This document shows positions 10,753 to 20,717 of a stretch of DNA of 64,000 bases, in pieces; position 1 is the first letter of the stretch, and each line of letters opens with the position of its first letter. The position numbers were made by a program, and so were the translations under genes. Source of the stretch: Nereocystis luetkeana (lineage: Eukaryota > Sar > Phaeophyceae > Laminariales > Laminariaceae). The stretch covers positions 1,364,001 to 1,428,000 of the forward strand of contig JARUPZ010000002.1 of NCBI GenBank assembly GCA_031213475.1, given 5' to 3'. Below the pieces are notes generated by a model. The model made no database searches. It saw only the letters and a list, made by a program, of their open reading frames with translations, and had not been told where the DNA came from.

Positions 10753-11827
10753 ATGATCCAACACCGCCGCGAGAACAAATCCCCACGACCGAACAGACAG
10801 CACAACCAGAAGCAACGAAAGTGTCGCTTCGGCTACTCGCGTGGGCAGCACCACGTCCAGGGCCAGCAGCACATACAAAGCAACGACCGCAGCACACACG
10901 CGCAACGAGGACATCAGCAGTCTAACCCTGGCCACCACGGAGGTGGTTCGACCGCCTCTGCCTCTTCGACCCCACCTTTCTCCTCGGGGATTCACTACGG
11001 TGCTTCGCATACCTCGGGTGGAAACCCGAACGGATGCCAGCGAGGCACCTTCCGCGTCGGTAACAGACAGCTTGACGGCGGTTGGGCCCCTTCCGGCCGT
11101 TCGCCGCCAGCATTGCCGGGAGAAAAAAATATATTAATTCGACAAGATGCTCGTGTCCCAGGCTCGTTAGCGCTCAGTGCCGACCTACCCCGGTCTCGCC
11201 CCGGACGTTGCGCCGTCCTTCGGACTGACGCAGCGACCCAGCCTCTCTTTTTTCACCGGACAGCCCTCGGGCGACTCCCCCGGCATCGGGAGCCCGCGCC
11301 TGAAGCGCCGCTCCCATCAGCCTGGGCACGAGAGCAGGCGCGCCAAACGCACCACGAGTGTCGCGCCGGCACGTCGTGCTTTTCAGCGAGGGTGTCCCCC
11401 TCCTTTACCTCCCGGCCATGCGGTGGCGGTCGGTTTGAGGTGCGAGAAGGCCGACACCGAAACACCGAGATCTCGGTTGAAGCTCGACTTGGCGTTTCCT
11501 CGCAATAACGGTGGCCGCTCTACCCTTGTTCCTATCGATGAGGAGTCGACAAGAATAGCTATCTCGTCCCCCTTCCCCACCAGGTCTACAGGAAGGAAGC
11601 CCTCTCTGGTGGACACTTTGTTGCCCTCCACTCGAGACCCGTTCCTGAAGTCGTCTACAGGGTCTGCAGGCCCTCTTTCTTCGCGCACGCCACTCCACGT
11701 GCGCAGCGCTCCTTCGGTTTCAGTGGGACAGGAGAAACCTGGCACTGCCCGTCGAGCCAGTGGTGACTCCACGGCCTCCGGTCAGATCAACCGGACAGCA
11801 TACCCGTTAAAATCGGAAGAATCGTAG
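10753..11827 (+). pseudogene. Low-complexity linker region of the gypsy polyprotein
   Basis: Open stretches (10753-11508 and 11177-11827) rich in Ser, Pro, Arg and Gln without recognisable domains. By position they link gag to the NADAR and protease parts. The stop at 11825 precedes the NADAR frame. Confidence 0.4.
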
Positions 11828-11956
11828 CTCTCGCCAAGCAGAACGGGCTCAGAGCCCCCTGCCCCCTTTGACCAAGGACAGAGACCATCGGGAGCAGTAG
11901 GAGGACCTTGTGGCGATTGTTTTCCTACGGGCAATGGTGACACCGAGCCAGTATAC

Positions 11957-12570
11957 GTGGAACCGGACTCGCCCCGTGCACCAGGGGCTCAGTGTTCTCA
12001 GATAAGCACACTTCCCCACACACACACCGCAACTGCTGCCACCGACGATTCGGCACCATCGGTCTTTGGCTCTACTCTCGAGTACTCAACGGAGTGGGTG
12101 GTGCTGTTCTGGCAGCCCCCCTCCTATTATTCGCAGGGGTCCCCCTCGTCTTTTACCGTTGACAATGTGTTATATTCCTGCGCGGAGCAGTATATGATGG
12201 CTGAAAAGGCTCACGTTTTTCAGGACCACGGTGCAGCGGAGCGGATTATGGCCTCGCCAGACCCAAGCAAGCACAAACGCATCGGTCGAGGCGTGCATAA
12301 TTTCGACTGCGCTATGTGGGACCGCGTTCGGGAAGACGCCGTCTTTGCTGGTACTTTTGCCAAAATCACGCAGAATCCGGCCATGAAGCAGCATTTATTG
12401 AGCACTGGAGCCGAAAATTTGCCTGAAGCGAGCCCTTTTAACCCCGTGTGGGGCATCGGTCTCCGGTAAGACGACCCCGAGGCCCGAGACCCCTCTCGGT
12501 GGCAAGGAAAACTTTGCTCGGGAAAGCTGCTTCCGCCGTACGCGACGCGCTTCGCGCAAGTGAGGCCTGG
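11957..12570 (+). pseudogene. NADAR (DUF1768/YbiA-like) domain within the gypsy element
   Basis: The open frame 11957-12469 gives, after a Ser/Thr-rich leader, W-V-V-L-F-W (about 12095), V-L-Y-S-C-A-E-Q-Y-M-M-A-E-K-A (about 12168-12212), I-G-R-G-V-H-N-F-D (about 12280-12306), M-W-D (12315), T-Q-N-P-A-M, L-L-S-T-G (about 12396-12410) and E-A-S-P-F-N-P-V-W-G-I-G-L (12427-12465). These are the family's signature blocks in order, including the EQYMMAEKA helix and the EaSp..WGIG active-site region. The remaining D-D-P-E-A...W-Q-G-K and L-L-G-K-A...A-V-R-D-A-L blocks follow in two other frames (12471-12565), so at least two frameshifts have occurred. NADAR proteins are N-glycosidases acting on ADP-ribosyl or related riboside substrates. 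Confidence 0.88.
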
Positions 12571-12749
12571 TTGGTCCACCCCGCCTCCTCTCAACAATTT
12601 TGCACTCCGACCACGCCCGACGAAATTCACGAGATTTCACCAGCGCCGCCCCGCCCTTTGGCCGTGGCCCGTGCATGCCCAGGTCCTCCCTTGGAAGTTT
12701 TGACCTGTTTTTCTGACGCGCCTGCCGACCACAGTCCCCGAGATTTTGG

Positions 12750-13215
12750 CTATCGCACCCACTGTCGTCCCCTCCCTCGCACTGTCAGAACAAGACCCCT
12801 GCCTTATCGGGGGGCCCTCGACGACGTCTCTTATACAACCAAAATCGCGATTCACAGCGGAGCTGGCGTTCTCGCACCTTTTGGTTGTGTGGCGCTTCTC
12901 GACACTGGATCCTCACAGACTTTCAGTCGAGGAGATGTTTGGGATTACATGCTCTCGGTTGGTGCGGCATCCATGGCGTGCGAGCAGAAATGCGCCCCTC
13001 GTTCTTAGGGGTGCTTTGGCGAACCGGACCGTCTCAAAGTTCCGACGATTGTACGCCTGAGCGGCCATTTGTTTTTACAAGATGATCCTACGTGCTACCT
13101 CGCAGTTTGGACCTGCATGGTCCCCCCCTCAGTGATGCAGAATGCAGTACTTCTGGGATGTGACCGCGGGGTGCATTTTAATAGCCGCTCCTTCCGCTCT
13201 CTGCCACCTCGGCCG
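12750..13215 (+). pseudogene. Gypsy aspartic protease domain remnant
   Basis: A-L-L-D-T-G-S-S at about 12892-12915 is the retroviral-type aspartic protease active site (L-L-D-T-G-S/A). A stop at 13006-13008 interrupts it; the same frame then continues through L-A-V-W-T-C-M-V and V-L-L-G-C-D (13105-13170), which corresponds to the second half of the fold. It would cleave the polyprotein. Confidence 0.75.
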
Positions 13216-13839
13216 TCGGACCAACGCGTTTCTGGCGAGCTGGAGTTAGTACACCATGCCCCGACAGACATGTCCGATTACACCATCGACCCCGCCGCTT
13301 CGGGTGGAGGTTTCCATCTACGCTACGAGGGCGCTGCAGGCGTCACCCTCTCCGACGATCCTCAACTGCTTGCAGCCAGCTTGGTTCGCAGCGATGGCTC
13401 TCCAGCACTCGCTGGACACTACTTGGTTGACATGATGCCCCAGTCCGACCTGCCCTCGGTTGAGGAGCAATTCGTCGCCTCCGGGCGACATGTTCTTCCC
13501 CTCGTTGGAGTGGTGGATCTCGAGCCGGGGGACACCCCCACCGGACTATCTGAGGTGTCTCTGGTCTCAACAGTTATGGCTTCACCCCTCGCAGCTTCAG
13601 TCTCGCCCTCGCCAGCCCTGTTTGAGCGTTTGAGTCCAGAACAACGCGCTTCGTTCCTGCGCGTCTGGGCACGTTTACCGTCACATCTGCAAGCGGAGGC
13701 TTTTGACCTTCACGACACGGACAGGACCCCGGAGGCCATCGAACAACTGGGGGGTGTTCTCTGCAAATTTCCTGACGTTTTCTCGAAGTCCAAGTCGGAT
13801 TTTGGTTCCTGCTCGTTGGTGTTTTTCGTGATTTTGGTC

Positions 13840-14035
13840 GCGAAAGAAAGCGCTCCTGCCATGTCCCGGCCGCACCGCATCAACCCCATCATGGCCGAGG
13901 AAATGGAGGTCACCTTGGACCAGTACCTCGCGGAAGGCCTGATCCAGCACTTGACCTCTCCGTACTCGATCCCGCTAATGGTCATTCCGAGAGAGTCTGG
14001 AGGCGTTCGGATCACCGTGAACCAGGGATATAATT
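13840..14035 (+). pseudogene. Gypsy reverse transcriptase, N-terminal part
   Basis: H-R-I-N-P-I-M-A-E-E-M-E (13870-13905), L-I-Q-H-L-T-S-P-Y-S (13939-13968) and G-G-V-R-I-T-V-N (14002-14028) match the fingers of Ty3/gypsy RT (usual pattern: hRl.p.e......l..G.I..S.SPyaSP...v.KkdG..R.cvDYr.LN). The frame ends at 14035 where an insertion begins. Confidence 0.85.
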
Positions 14036-14508
14036 AGCTGTTGCGCTGTTGCGCTGGTGCAACATTTTGGTCAAAATTGCCGTTTTCCGCAACAGCCGCG
14101 AAGGGGCGGCGCAACACGTGATTTCGAGCGCGTAACTTTTCTGGCCGCAGGCCCCAAAAATTGTTGCGGCCTTTGCTGTTCGCCGTAGGCGAAAACAAAA
14201 TTGAAACGATGTTTTTCAAATTCGCCTTTGGTGAAAAGAAAATTGAGCCCCCTTTTTGAATGCGCGCAGGCGAAAATTATGCTTTAGGCCCTTTTCTATT
14301 CCCGTGTAGGAGAACAAAAGGAATTAGGTTATGATCCCGATACACGCCTTCTCGAAGTTCGGGAGGCGTTTAAACGCACTTTGATACTTGATTTTCGGGC
14401 ACGTATTCGCGCATATATCGCAATTTTTTGGCAGGCGTGTTGCGCTCCGCGTAACAGACACCGGACCACTAATTATGTCCCTGCCGTGAACCAAATAATC
14501 ACTACCAG
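14030..14508. mobile_element. Insertion in gypsy RT, type unknown
   Basis: About 460 bp splitting the RT. The string ccgtgaacca occurs at both edges (14015-14028 and about 14484-14493), like a ten-base target duplication. The inside has ttgcgctgttgcgctggtgcaac at the left and gtgttgcgctccgcgtaac at the right, and a repeated cgaaaatt/ggcgaaaa motif. No coding hallmark. Confidence 0.5.
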
Positions 14509-14860
14509 ATCAGTAACCTCAGCCAGCTGCCTATTCCTCGCGTGGACCAAGCCCTTGACTTCTTAGGGAAGGGACGGGTGTTTTCCCTCGTTGATTTGGT
14601 CTCCTCGTTCCACCAGATTACCGCGCACAAGGACACCGTTCCTCTCACCCCGTTTAGCACTCCCACGGGCCTCTACGAGTGGCTCGTCATGCCCCAGGGC
14701 AGCAGTGCTTCGCCCGGCTGATTCGTCAAGGCAATTTACGCCTACCTCGATGATGTGATCGTTTTCGACTCTGATCCGATGGCCCACGTCAAGACGATAC
14801 GAGCCCTCTTCGAACGCCTGCGCAAACACAATCTCAAGCTTCCCCATCGAAGGCTCGCCT
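14509..14860 (+). pseudogene. Gypsy reverse transcriptase, palm part
   Basis: Q-L-P-I-P-R-V-D-Q-A-L-D-F-L (14525-14566), G-R-V-F-S-L-V-D-L-V-S-S-F-H-Q-I (about 14575-14620, first catalytic Asp), Y-E-W-L-V-M-P-Q-G (14674-14700), then after a deletion Y-L-D-D-V-I-V-F (14744-14767, catalytic YxDD). A stop follows P-G at 14719. The region between M-P-Q-G and Y-L-D-D is shorter than usual. Confidence 0.88.
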
Positions 14861-15560
14861 AGGCGCCACGGACGCGAAGTTTTCGGGTTACTCCATTTCG
14901 CCCGCGGGTATTCGCCTAAATGCGGAAAAAGTGCCGGCTTTGATGAAACTGCCCATGCCCAAGAACCTCAAGCATGTACGTGCGCTGATGGGTGGCGTGG
15001 GGTATTATCGCAAATTCCTACCCGACCTGTCCAAGCTGATACGCCCTCTCGTCGTCTTTCTCCGCAAAGAGGTTAAGTACGACTTTACGCCGGCTATGGA
15101 AGTTATTGTACGGCAGATCCTCGCCGAGCTCGCTGCCCCGCCAATTCTGGTCTTCCGTGACTGGGACGCCGCAGCCGACGGCTCTCGCCCTTTCACGTGT
15201 ACTGCAACGCCTGTATCGACGGTTTTGGTGCCGCGCTCGGGCCCATTGCTTATATCAGCGGCGCTACCCTCGATTCCGAGAGGCACTGGACCCCGTTGGA
15301 CTTGAAAGCTGGTAGCATTGCCTGGCCCATCAAACGACTACGAAGTTATGTATGAAACACGAAGTTAAGCATATTTTCGGACCACAAAGCGCTTGAGAGC
15401 ATCGGCAAAGTAGGGGACCATAACGCGCGAGTCCAGCGGTGGCTTGAGTTCCTCACTGCCTTCGACTACACCCTCGAATACCGCATAGGCAGCGCCAACG
15501 GAAATAAATGCTGATTTTCTATCCCGTTTGCCGGAGCCCGTAACAGAACACGACCGCGGT
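14861..15560 (+). pseudogene. Gypsy RT connection and RNase H remnant
   Basis: F-S-G-Y-S-I-S-P-A-G-I (about 14881-14915), L-M-G-G-V-G-Y-Y-R-K-F-L-P-D-L-S (about 14983-15034) and the RNase H part: A-C-I-D-G-F-G-A-A-L-G (15211-15243, catalytic Asp), a T-P-L-D block (about 15290-15303), F-S-D-H-K-A-L-E-S-I (15373-15402) and R-W-L-E-F-L (15432-15452). Several single-base shifts break the frame. RNase H would remove the RNA template. Confidence 0.85.
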
Positions 15561-16369
15561 GGGTCTAGTAGCCTCACCCCGTTGAGGACGGTGATAAATT
15601 CCTCATCCGAGCCTGCGGGCTTCGCACTCGCTCTTCGCCGACTCCCGGTATCGGCTTGAGTGGGCTGGTGCCCCGCCCCGAAAGCGCCGTCTTGGGTGGG
15701 CTGCTTTTTACCTATTCGGACTTTCGCGATTTTTGCGCACACAGGCCACGTACAAGGATTGACGACCTATTTGCTCCTTTGGGGAAATTCGTCGCTCGTG
15801 TATCTGCTTTCATCGCCACCGTCGATTGCCGTCTTGGCTTGGGGAATTTTCACCCACCGCCAGCCCCGCACTCGCTTCGGTTTTTGTCGTACCCTCAGGG
15901 GGTGACCAGGGCTCTCTCTGCAGAAGCCCCCGCTGCATCGAAGATTGTCGCCCAGCACGCTCCTCTCCCGACGAGCGATTTACAGGGAGAACATTCCGCC
16001 GTGATCACTGATCCGGCCGTGTCTGTCCCCTCGCCGCCTGACAACCCGGCGCGTCTGAATGTCTTGCCGCCTTCAAGTCGCATTTCTACTCGGACGCGCC
16101 GACGAACAGCCGCTGCCACTGGCACCACACCGTCTGCTGTTGATTATGACTTCGGGCCCGGCGGGGCCCCTAGACCATCCGTCCGGCGTGCTATCACCCC
16201 GCCGTGAGTCCCGCGTCCGCGACCGCCCGCGTCCGTCGTTATGGCCCCAGCTCTTGTCGCCTTGTCGGGCGTTACCCATCCCGTTCGACCGCGACCGCGC
16301 CGAGCCCGTAAGAACTCCTCGTTACGGTTTTCGCTGCCAACTGACGCACCGCCCGTCACCACGACACCA

Positions 16370-16805
16370 TGACCGACTTGGGTGCCCTCGGCGCAGCTGC
16401 CGAATTTCGTGGATTCCGTAGCGCGTTATTCGCACGACGACTGGGCTCGGAAACAACAGGCCGAGTCCGCGTGCAACGCCGCCATGCGCTACATAGCCCT
16501 TGGCCGGCCGGAAGCTCTGCCTGCCGACTTTTTGTTGTGTTTCCCTTCCCACCAGCGCCCTTCCTTTTCGGAGCTAGCTAGCAAAGGTCAATTGCACACC
16601 ACCGACGCGGGCATCGTTCTCTACGTCCGACAGCCGTCTCTCCCTCCTGCGCCGGGCATGCAACGCTCGGTGAGTCTTATGGTCTGTTTATTGAACGACG
16701 AGCCTATTCGCATTTATGTGCCGCTGCTCATGCACCCCTGGGTCATGCAGGCTTGCCATTTCACAGCTTCCTGCCACCTGGGAACCGCGTGCACTCTGCG
16801 TAGAC
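16370..16805 (+). pseudogene. Gypsy integrase, N-terminal zinc-binding remnant
   Basis: The frame 16382-17014 contains V-A-R-Y-S-H-D-D-W-A-R-K-Q-Q, I-V-L-Y-V-R-Q-P-S, I-R-I-Y-V-P-L-L-M-H-P-W and A-C-H-F-T-A-S-C-H-L-G, resembling the region before and within the H2C2 zinc finger of gypsy integrase (H...C-H...G-H/C-L-G). The catalytic core is absent; similarity ends near 16800. Confidence 0.65.
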
Positions 16806-17294
16806 AAAGAACACACGCACCAGGGTATCCTACAAGACACAGACAAGAAAACACAAACCTACCGCTCGGGCACGGACGATATGTTCTGTTACTGAACCTC
16901 GACAGTGTGGTTCTTTCTTTATATATTCACATGTTTACTTTTCAAACTTGCTTTTGCTTTCCAGCTTCTGGACAAGCCGTGGTCACAGGTGTCGTCCCTT
17001 TCCGCCCCCGGTAAGTGTCTTCATTTTTATCGCGCAGAGCGATCAGCGTTCCCAACGCTCGTCGATTCTTCATTGAATTCTGCTAATAACTCACGCTCTT
17101 GCGCTTTCGGCTCGTCATCTTTTCACGCAAGAAGAAGTCCCCACTAGCACGAGCACGCACTCGGTGAGACTCGAACCTACAACTTGATTTTAGTAGGGAC
17201 GAGAGTCATCTGTTACAAAATAACTCCGTCGGGGACGCCAACATACCTTTCTTCGTCGTGCCCCACCGTGCTCCCCTGCCTCGACTGCTGTACC

Positions 17295-17735
17295 GAGGGC
17301 GGCCTCGGGCGTGCGTGTTGTGCTGCTACTGTTGCTGTTACTGCCGCTGCTCTGTTGCTGCAGTTCTGTTGCTGCTACTGCTGCTGCTACTGCTGCTGCT
17401 GCTGCTGCTGTTGCTGCTGCTCTGCTGCTGCTGCTACTGCTGTTGCTGCGTGCAGCTGCTGTGTAGTTCTGGTGTTGCTGCTGCTGCTCACGCTGCCCCC
17501 CTCACGGAATAGGTCGACCTGAGATATGTTATTATGTTTTTTTTTCCTCGTGCGCCACGGGCCCCACCTGGGGCAGCCTCGGGCGTGCATGATGTGCTAC
17601 TGCTGCTGCTCCTTCTGCTGTTCTGCCGCTGCTCTGGTGCTGCTGCTATGTACGTACTACTGCTGTGCTCTTGCTGCTGCTGTACTCTGCTGCTGCTGTG
17701 CTCTGCTGCTGCTACATCTGCGATATGTTTTCGCT
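17295..17735. repeat. CTG/TGC compound microsatellite
   Basis: Two blocks (about 17295-17495 and 17585-17735) of ctg, tgc and tac triplets. Long open frames over it are artefacts of the repeat. Confidence 0.9.
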
Positions 17736-18264
17736 GCCGACCCCCGTGAGCATGGTTATTATGTTAGTCAACCCCTCTCGGTAACTTGTCTCCGCACCTT
17801 GAAGATGAAAGACGGATCCATCTGCCTCGGACGCTGTACGAGTACCGTCTCGCAATTAACATTTTTGGAGTCTTGGCGGAGGTCTCTTTCCAGCGTAGGT
17901 TACATATGATACGTACCTGTACGCTATACTGCTGCTACACCAACGTAATCACCGGCGCTTCGTACCGTCGACTAAATCGATCGACTGCTGCCTAACTGTT
18001 TTGTGTCTATCTGTGCACGAAGTATACAGTACGGACGCCGAATGTCTCGTACGTAGTACCAGGTACTTTGTAGTGCTGCTTGTTGCTGTACGAACGAGTT
18101 ATCCGTTGTCGTGCCGGTTGGCGGATAGCAAAGTTTGTTTTTCTTGTCTTTGCAGCGTCTTCTTTCTCTTCACTCAAAATTGCTCTTTATAATGCACCTC
18201 GTAGCAGTACTGTCGCACTATTAATAACAGCCTCGAGTTGCATACCGGTATGCCCTCAGCCATT

Positions 18265-18330
18265 ACGGGCATGCGCGGAGCCGCAGGCGGGCGTCAGCCC
18301 GCCGCGGCGAAGCCCCCCTTGCATATTATA
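18265..18330 (+). repeat. GC-rich ~65-bp dispersed repeat, copy 1
   Basis: Core gcggagccgcaggcggg followed by cagcccgccgc and ccccccttg; partner at 28935-28998. Confidence 0.7.
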
Positions 18331-18924
18331 GAATGCATGTGGGAACGACTAAAGGGCGCAGCACACACGAAAATACCACCCACCCTTAGCCCACCCCGAA
18401 TTCGGACGGATGCGGTTGGAAAACCTGTTCCTCCTACGTGTGACAACCTCTCAATTTGCTGCACAGGTCGCAACTTTCAAGCCCTCCCACCACTTGGTGC
18501 ATACTTCCAGGATGCACGTCTTGTACTATACCAGGGTAACATTTTTTCGCTCACTCCTGCTTGAAAGTGCAAAAAAAAAAAACGCCTCGAGGAGGTACGC
18601 GGGGTAGATTCGAACGGCGAACCGCGGCCGCCAGAATCCGACACGCATGAGTACACTTTCGTGGTGCATGGTACATACCTCAACCTTTTTCATGCTGGTA
18701 CCGGAGAGGGAAAATAGTGCCGAAAACAAAAAATCGATTGTAGCATCGGTCACACTCAAACACACTCCGAACCGCCCGGCAAAAATCTGTACGCCACGCG
18801 CCATGCGCAGAGTAGTTCACTCGGTTCGCTGCACGCTCTTTTAGGAGCTTGCGAAGACCGCACCCACCCGCTGCTCGGTCTCGGGCTTCGATTTCGATTG
18901 GCGCTTTAACTTTTCTGCCATCAA

Positions 18925-19290
18925 TATATATAGAAGCACTGCTGCCAACACTAGCACTGCCGTCAACAAGTTGCCCTACTGTCAACACTATCGATAGCAC
19001 TACTACTGCCAATACCATCGATAGCACAACTACTGACTACCAACACCATCGACAGCACCACTGTCAACAATATTGGGAGCACTGCTGCTGTCGACATTGA
19101 TAGTACTACAGCCAGCACTGTATAGCGCGGCTGTCAACACCAGCTCCGCTATCGACACAACTACCAACAGCACGGCTGCCAACACCATCAATACTGGTGC
19201 CAACACCATCAATACTGGCAACAATAGCACCACTGTGTGAAGGTTACTACAGTACTGTAGCACTACCATTATCAACACCAACACTGCTGT
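18925..19290. repeat. Degenerate minisatellite, partner of 7495-7910
   Basis: Inverted partner in the right arm with caacaccatcaatactgg-like units. Confidence 0.75.
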
Positions 19291-19971
19291 TCTGACTAAC
19301 CGTGCCTCAATGCTGGGCAATACCGACCGGCTCATTCTCCCGAAGGCCCTTTGTGCAAACATGCTAAATACGAGACCGGTCTTTTCGGGCGAATGCAGAC
19401 CCATTTTAGCCAAAACGTAATGATTTTAGTGTATGGGCAGTCATTCAAGGGGCCAAACCACGGCCTCCTAGCATATATGCCTGTATCCCTGGCGCGAGCG
19501 TGCGTGTGCGTGTTTCTACAGCACCGAAAACAAAAAGCAAAGTGTGACCGCCCACCACCACGCCTACCATGTATGTTAATATTAACTATAATAGTACACT
19601 CACTACTCCTGAAGTATGTAACGATCAACCCCGACAATCGCAAAATAAAACAGGACAGAGAAGGTTGTGGGCAGTGGGCTCGCCGAGCAGGGGGGGGGGG
19701 GGAAGGGAGGGAGGGGGGGCAGGAGGGGGGGGGTGGGCGGGAGGCAGGGGTAGCCCAGCCCTCTACACAACCCGTAGCGTTGATCACTAGAATACTTAAT
19801 AGGAATAGGAATAGGAATGTATCGGCTCATCGGTTGGCGGGACAAGCAAAGCGAGGAGGCCACAAAAGAAACGCAACACAGACAGGCAGCACGAGACACA
19901 ATACCAGCACGAGAACCACCACTGCCACTACCACCACCACTACTACCGCCGCCCTCCCCCCGTTCTCCTCT

Positions 19972-20158
19972 TAGCAGGATGCAACTCACCCTTCATGCGA
20001 CTCGCTCAACATCACACGGCGCTTCGCTCTTGGTACAAGCAATGTCTGTCTAGTTGATGACAACCCGACGTGCTCCATCCCGGCATTGCAGGGGTGAGAG
20101 GGTCTCTATGATCATACGACTACAGCCATGCATGATAGTGAGTACACCCCTTCCCCCT
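19972..20158 (+). mobile_element. SINE-like C-tail element, copy 2
   Basis: Right-arm partner of the copy at 6553-6742. The tail is short and mixed (caccccttccccct). Confidence 0.85.
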
Positions 20159-20599
20159 CTATCCTCTTCCACCATCACCGCGACAACAATAGTACGGTGG
20201 GTGGGTAGCCCCTATTAAGAACAAAGGCCGGCTGAGGCACTACAAAGCCCCGAGCGGACGGCATTAGTAGCCCAAAACCGGGCCCAGGGCTAACAGGACA
20301 ATGTACGCCCAAAACACAAGCATGGCAACCGCCCTCAGCCGACCTCGCCGCGAAAAAGAAACCCCTACGGACGGCTTCACCCCCCACTTGAACGAGTAAA
20401 ACTGTAGCTTACCGGGACCCCCCGTCCCCCCCCCGTCCCCCCCCCCACCCCCGCCTCCACCCCCACCCTCCTCTATATCTCCCGCCCGGAGACCGAGCCC
20501 GTTCATTCGAGCCACCGCGGTCGCCGCCCGCTGTTTGCGAAGAACCGCTAACCCAGCGTACCCGACACGAAAAACACCTGCCGTCGCTGTCGTCTCTAC

Positions 20600-20717
20600 C
20601 TCGAACGTCCTCAAGAGTTCGAGGGCCCCTAACTCTCTGGCGCGACCTGCGAGAACAGGGTGCGCGCAAGCGTTTGCGAGCGCCGCTATCCCGTAGTCTC
20701 GGATTGGTCCGTCCCCA
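20600..20717 (-). CDS. ARM-like gene, right copy, exon B'
   Basis: 118 nt, partner of 6034-6151, acceptor ctggcag|TGGGGAC, donor GAG|gtagag. About ten base differences from the partner, mostly silent. Confidence 0.78.

Larger units (their letters stand above)
9930..16810 (+). mobile_element. Decayed Ty3/gypsy LTR retrotransposon with a NADAR domain
   Basis: Plus-strand order gag-like, NADAR, aspartic protease, reverse transcriptase, RNase H, integrase is the Ty3/gypsy order (integrase last). Every part is broken by stops and frameshifts, and RT carries a ~460-bp insertion plus an internal deletion between P-Q-G-S-S and Y-L-D-D. Similarity stops inside the integrase zinc-binding region near 16800, and no LTR pair was found, so both ends are approximate. 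It fills most of the spacer between the inverted arms; whether it arrived before or after the duplication cannot be told. Confidence 0.85.
16811..18674. other. Spacer right of the gypsy element: CTG repeats, no gene seen
   Basis: Holds a ~45-bp string also found at 44303-44350 (ggacaagccgtggtcacagg), CTG/TGC compound microsatellites and one copy of a ~65-bp GC-rich repeat (18265-18330). No exon recognised. Confidence 0.6.

Noticed and set aside
10597-11010. Minus-strand frame across the gypsy element
   Set aside because: All recognised domains read on the plus strand; this has no motif.
17184-17749. Cys/Leu-rich frames
   Set aside because: Produced by CTG/TGC repeats.
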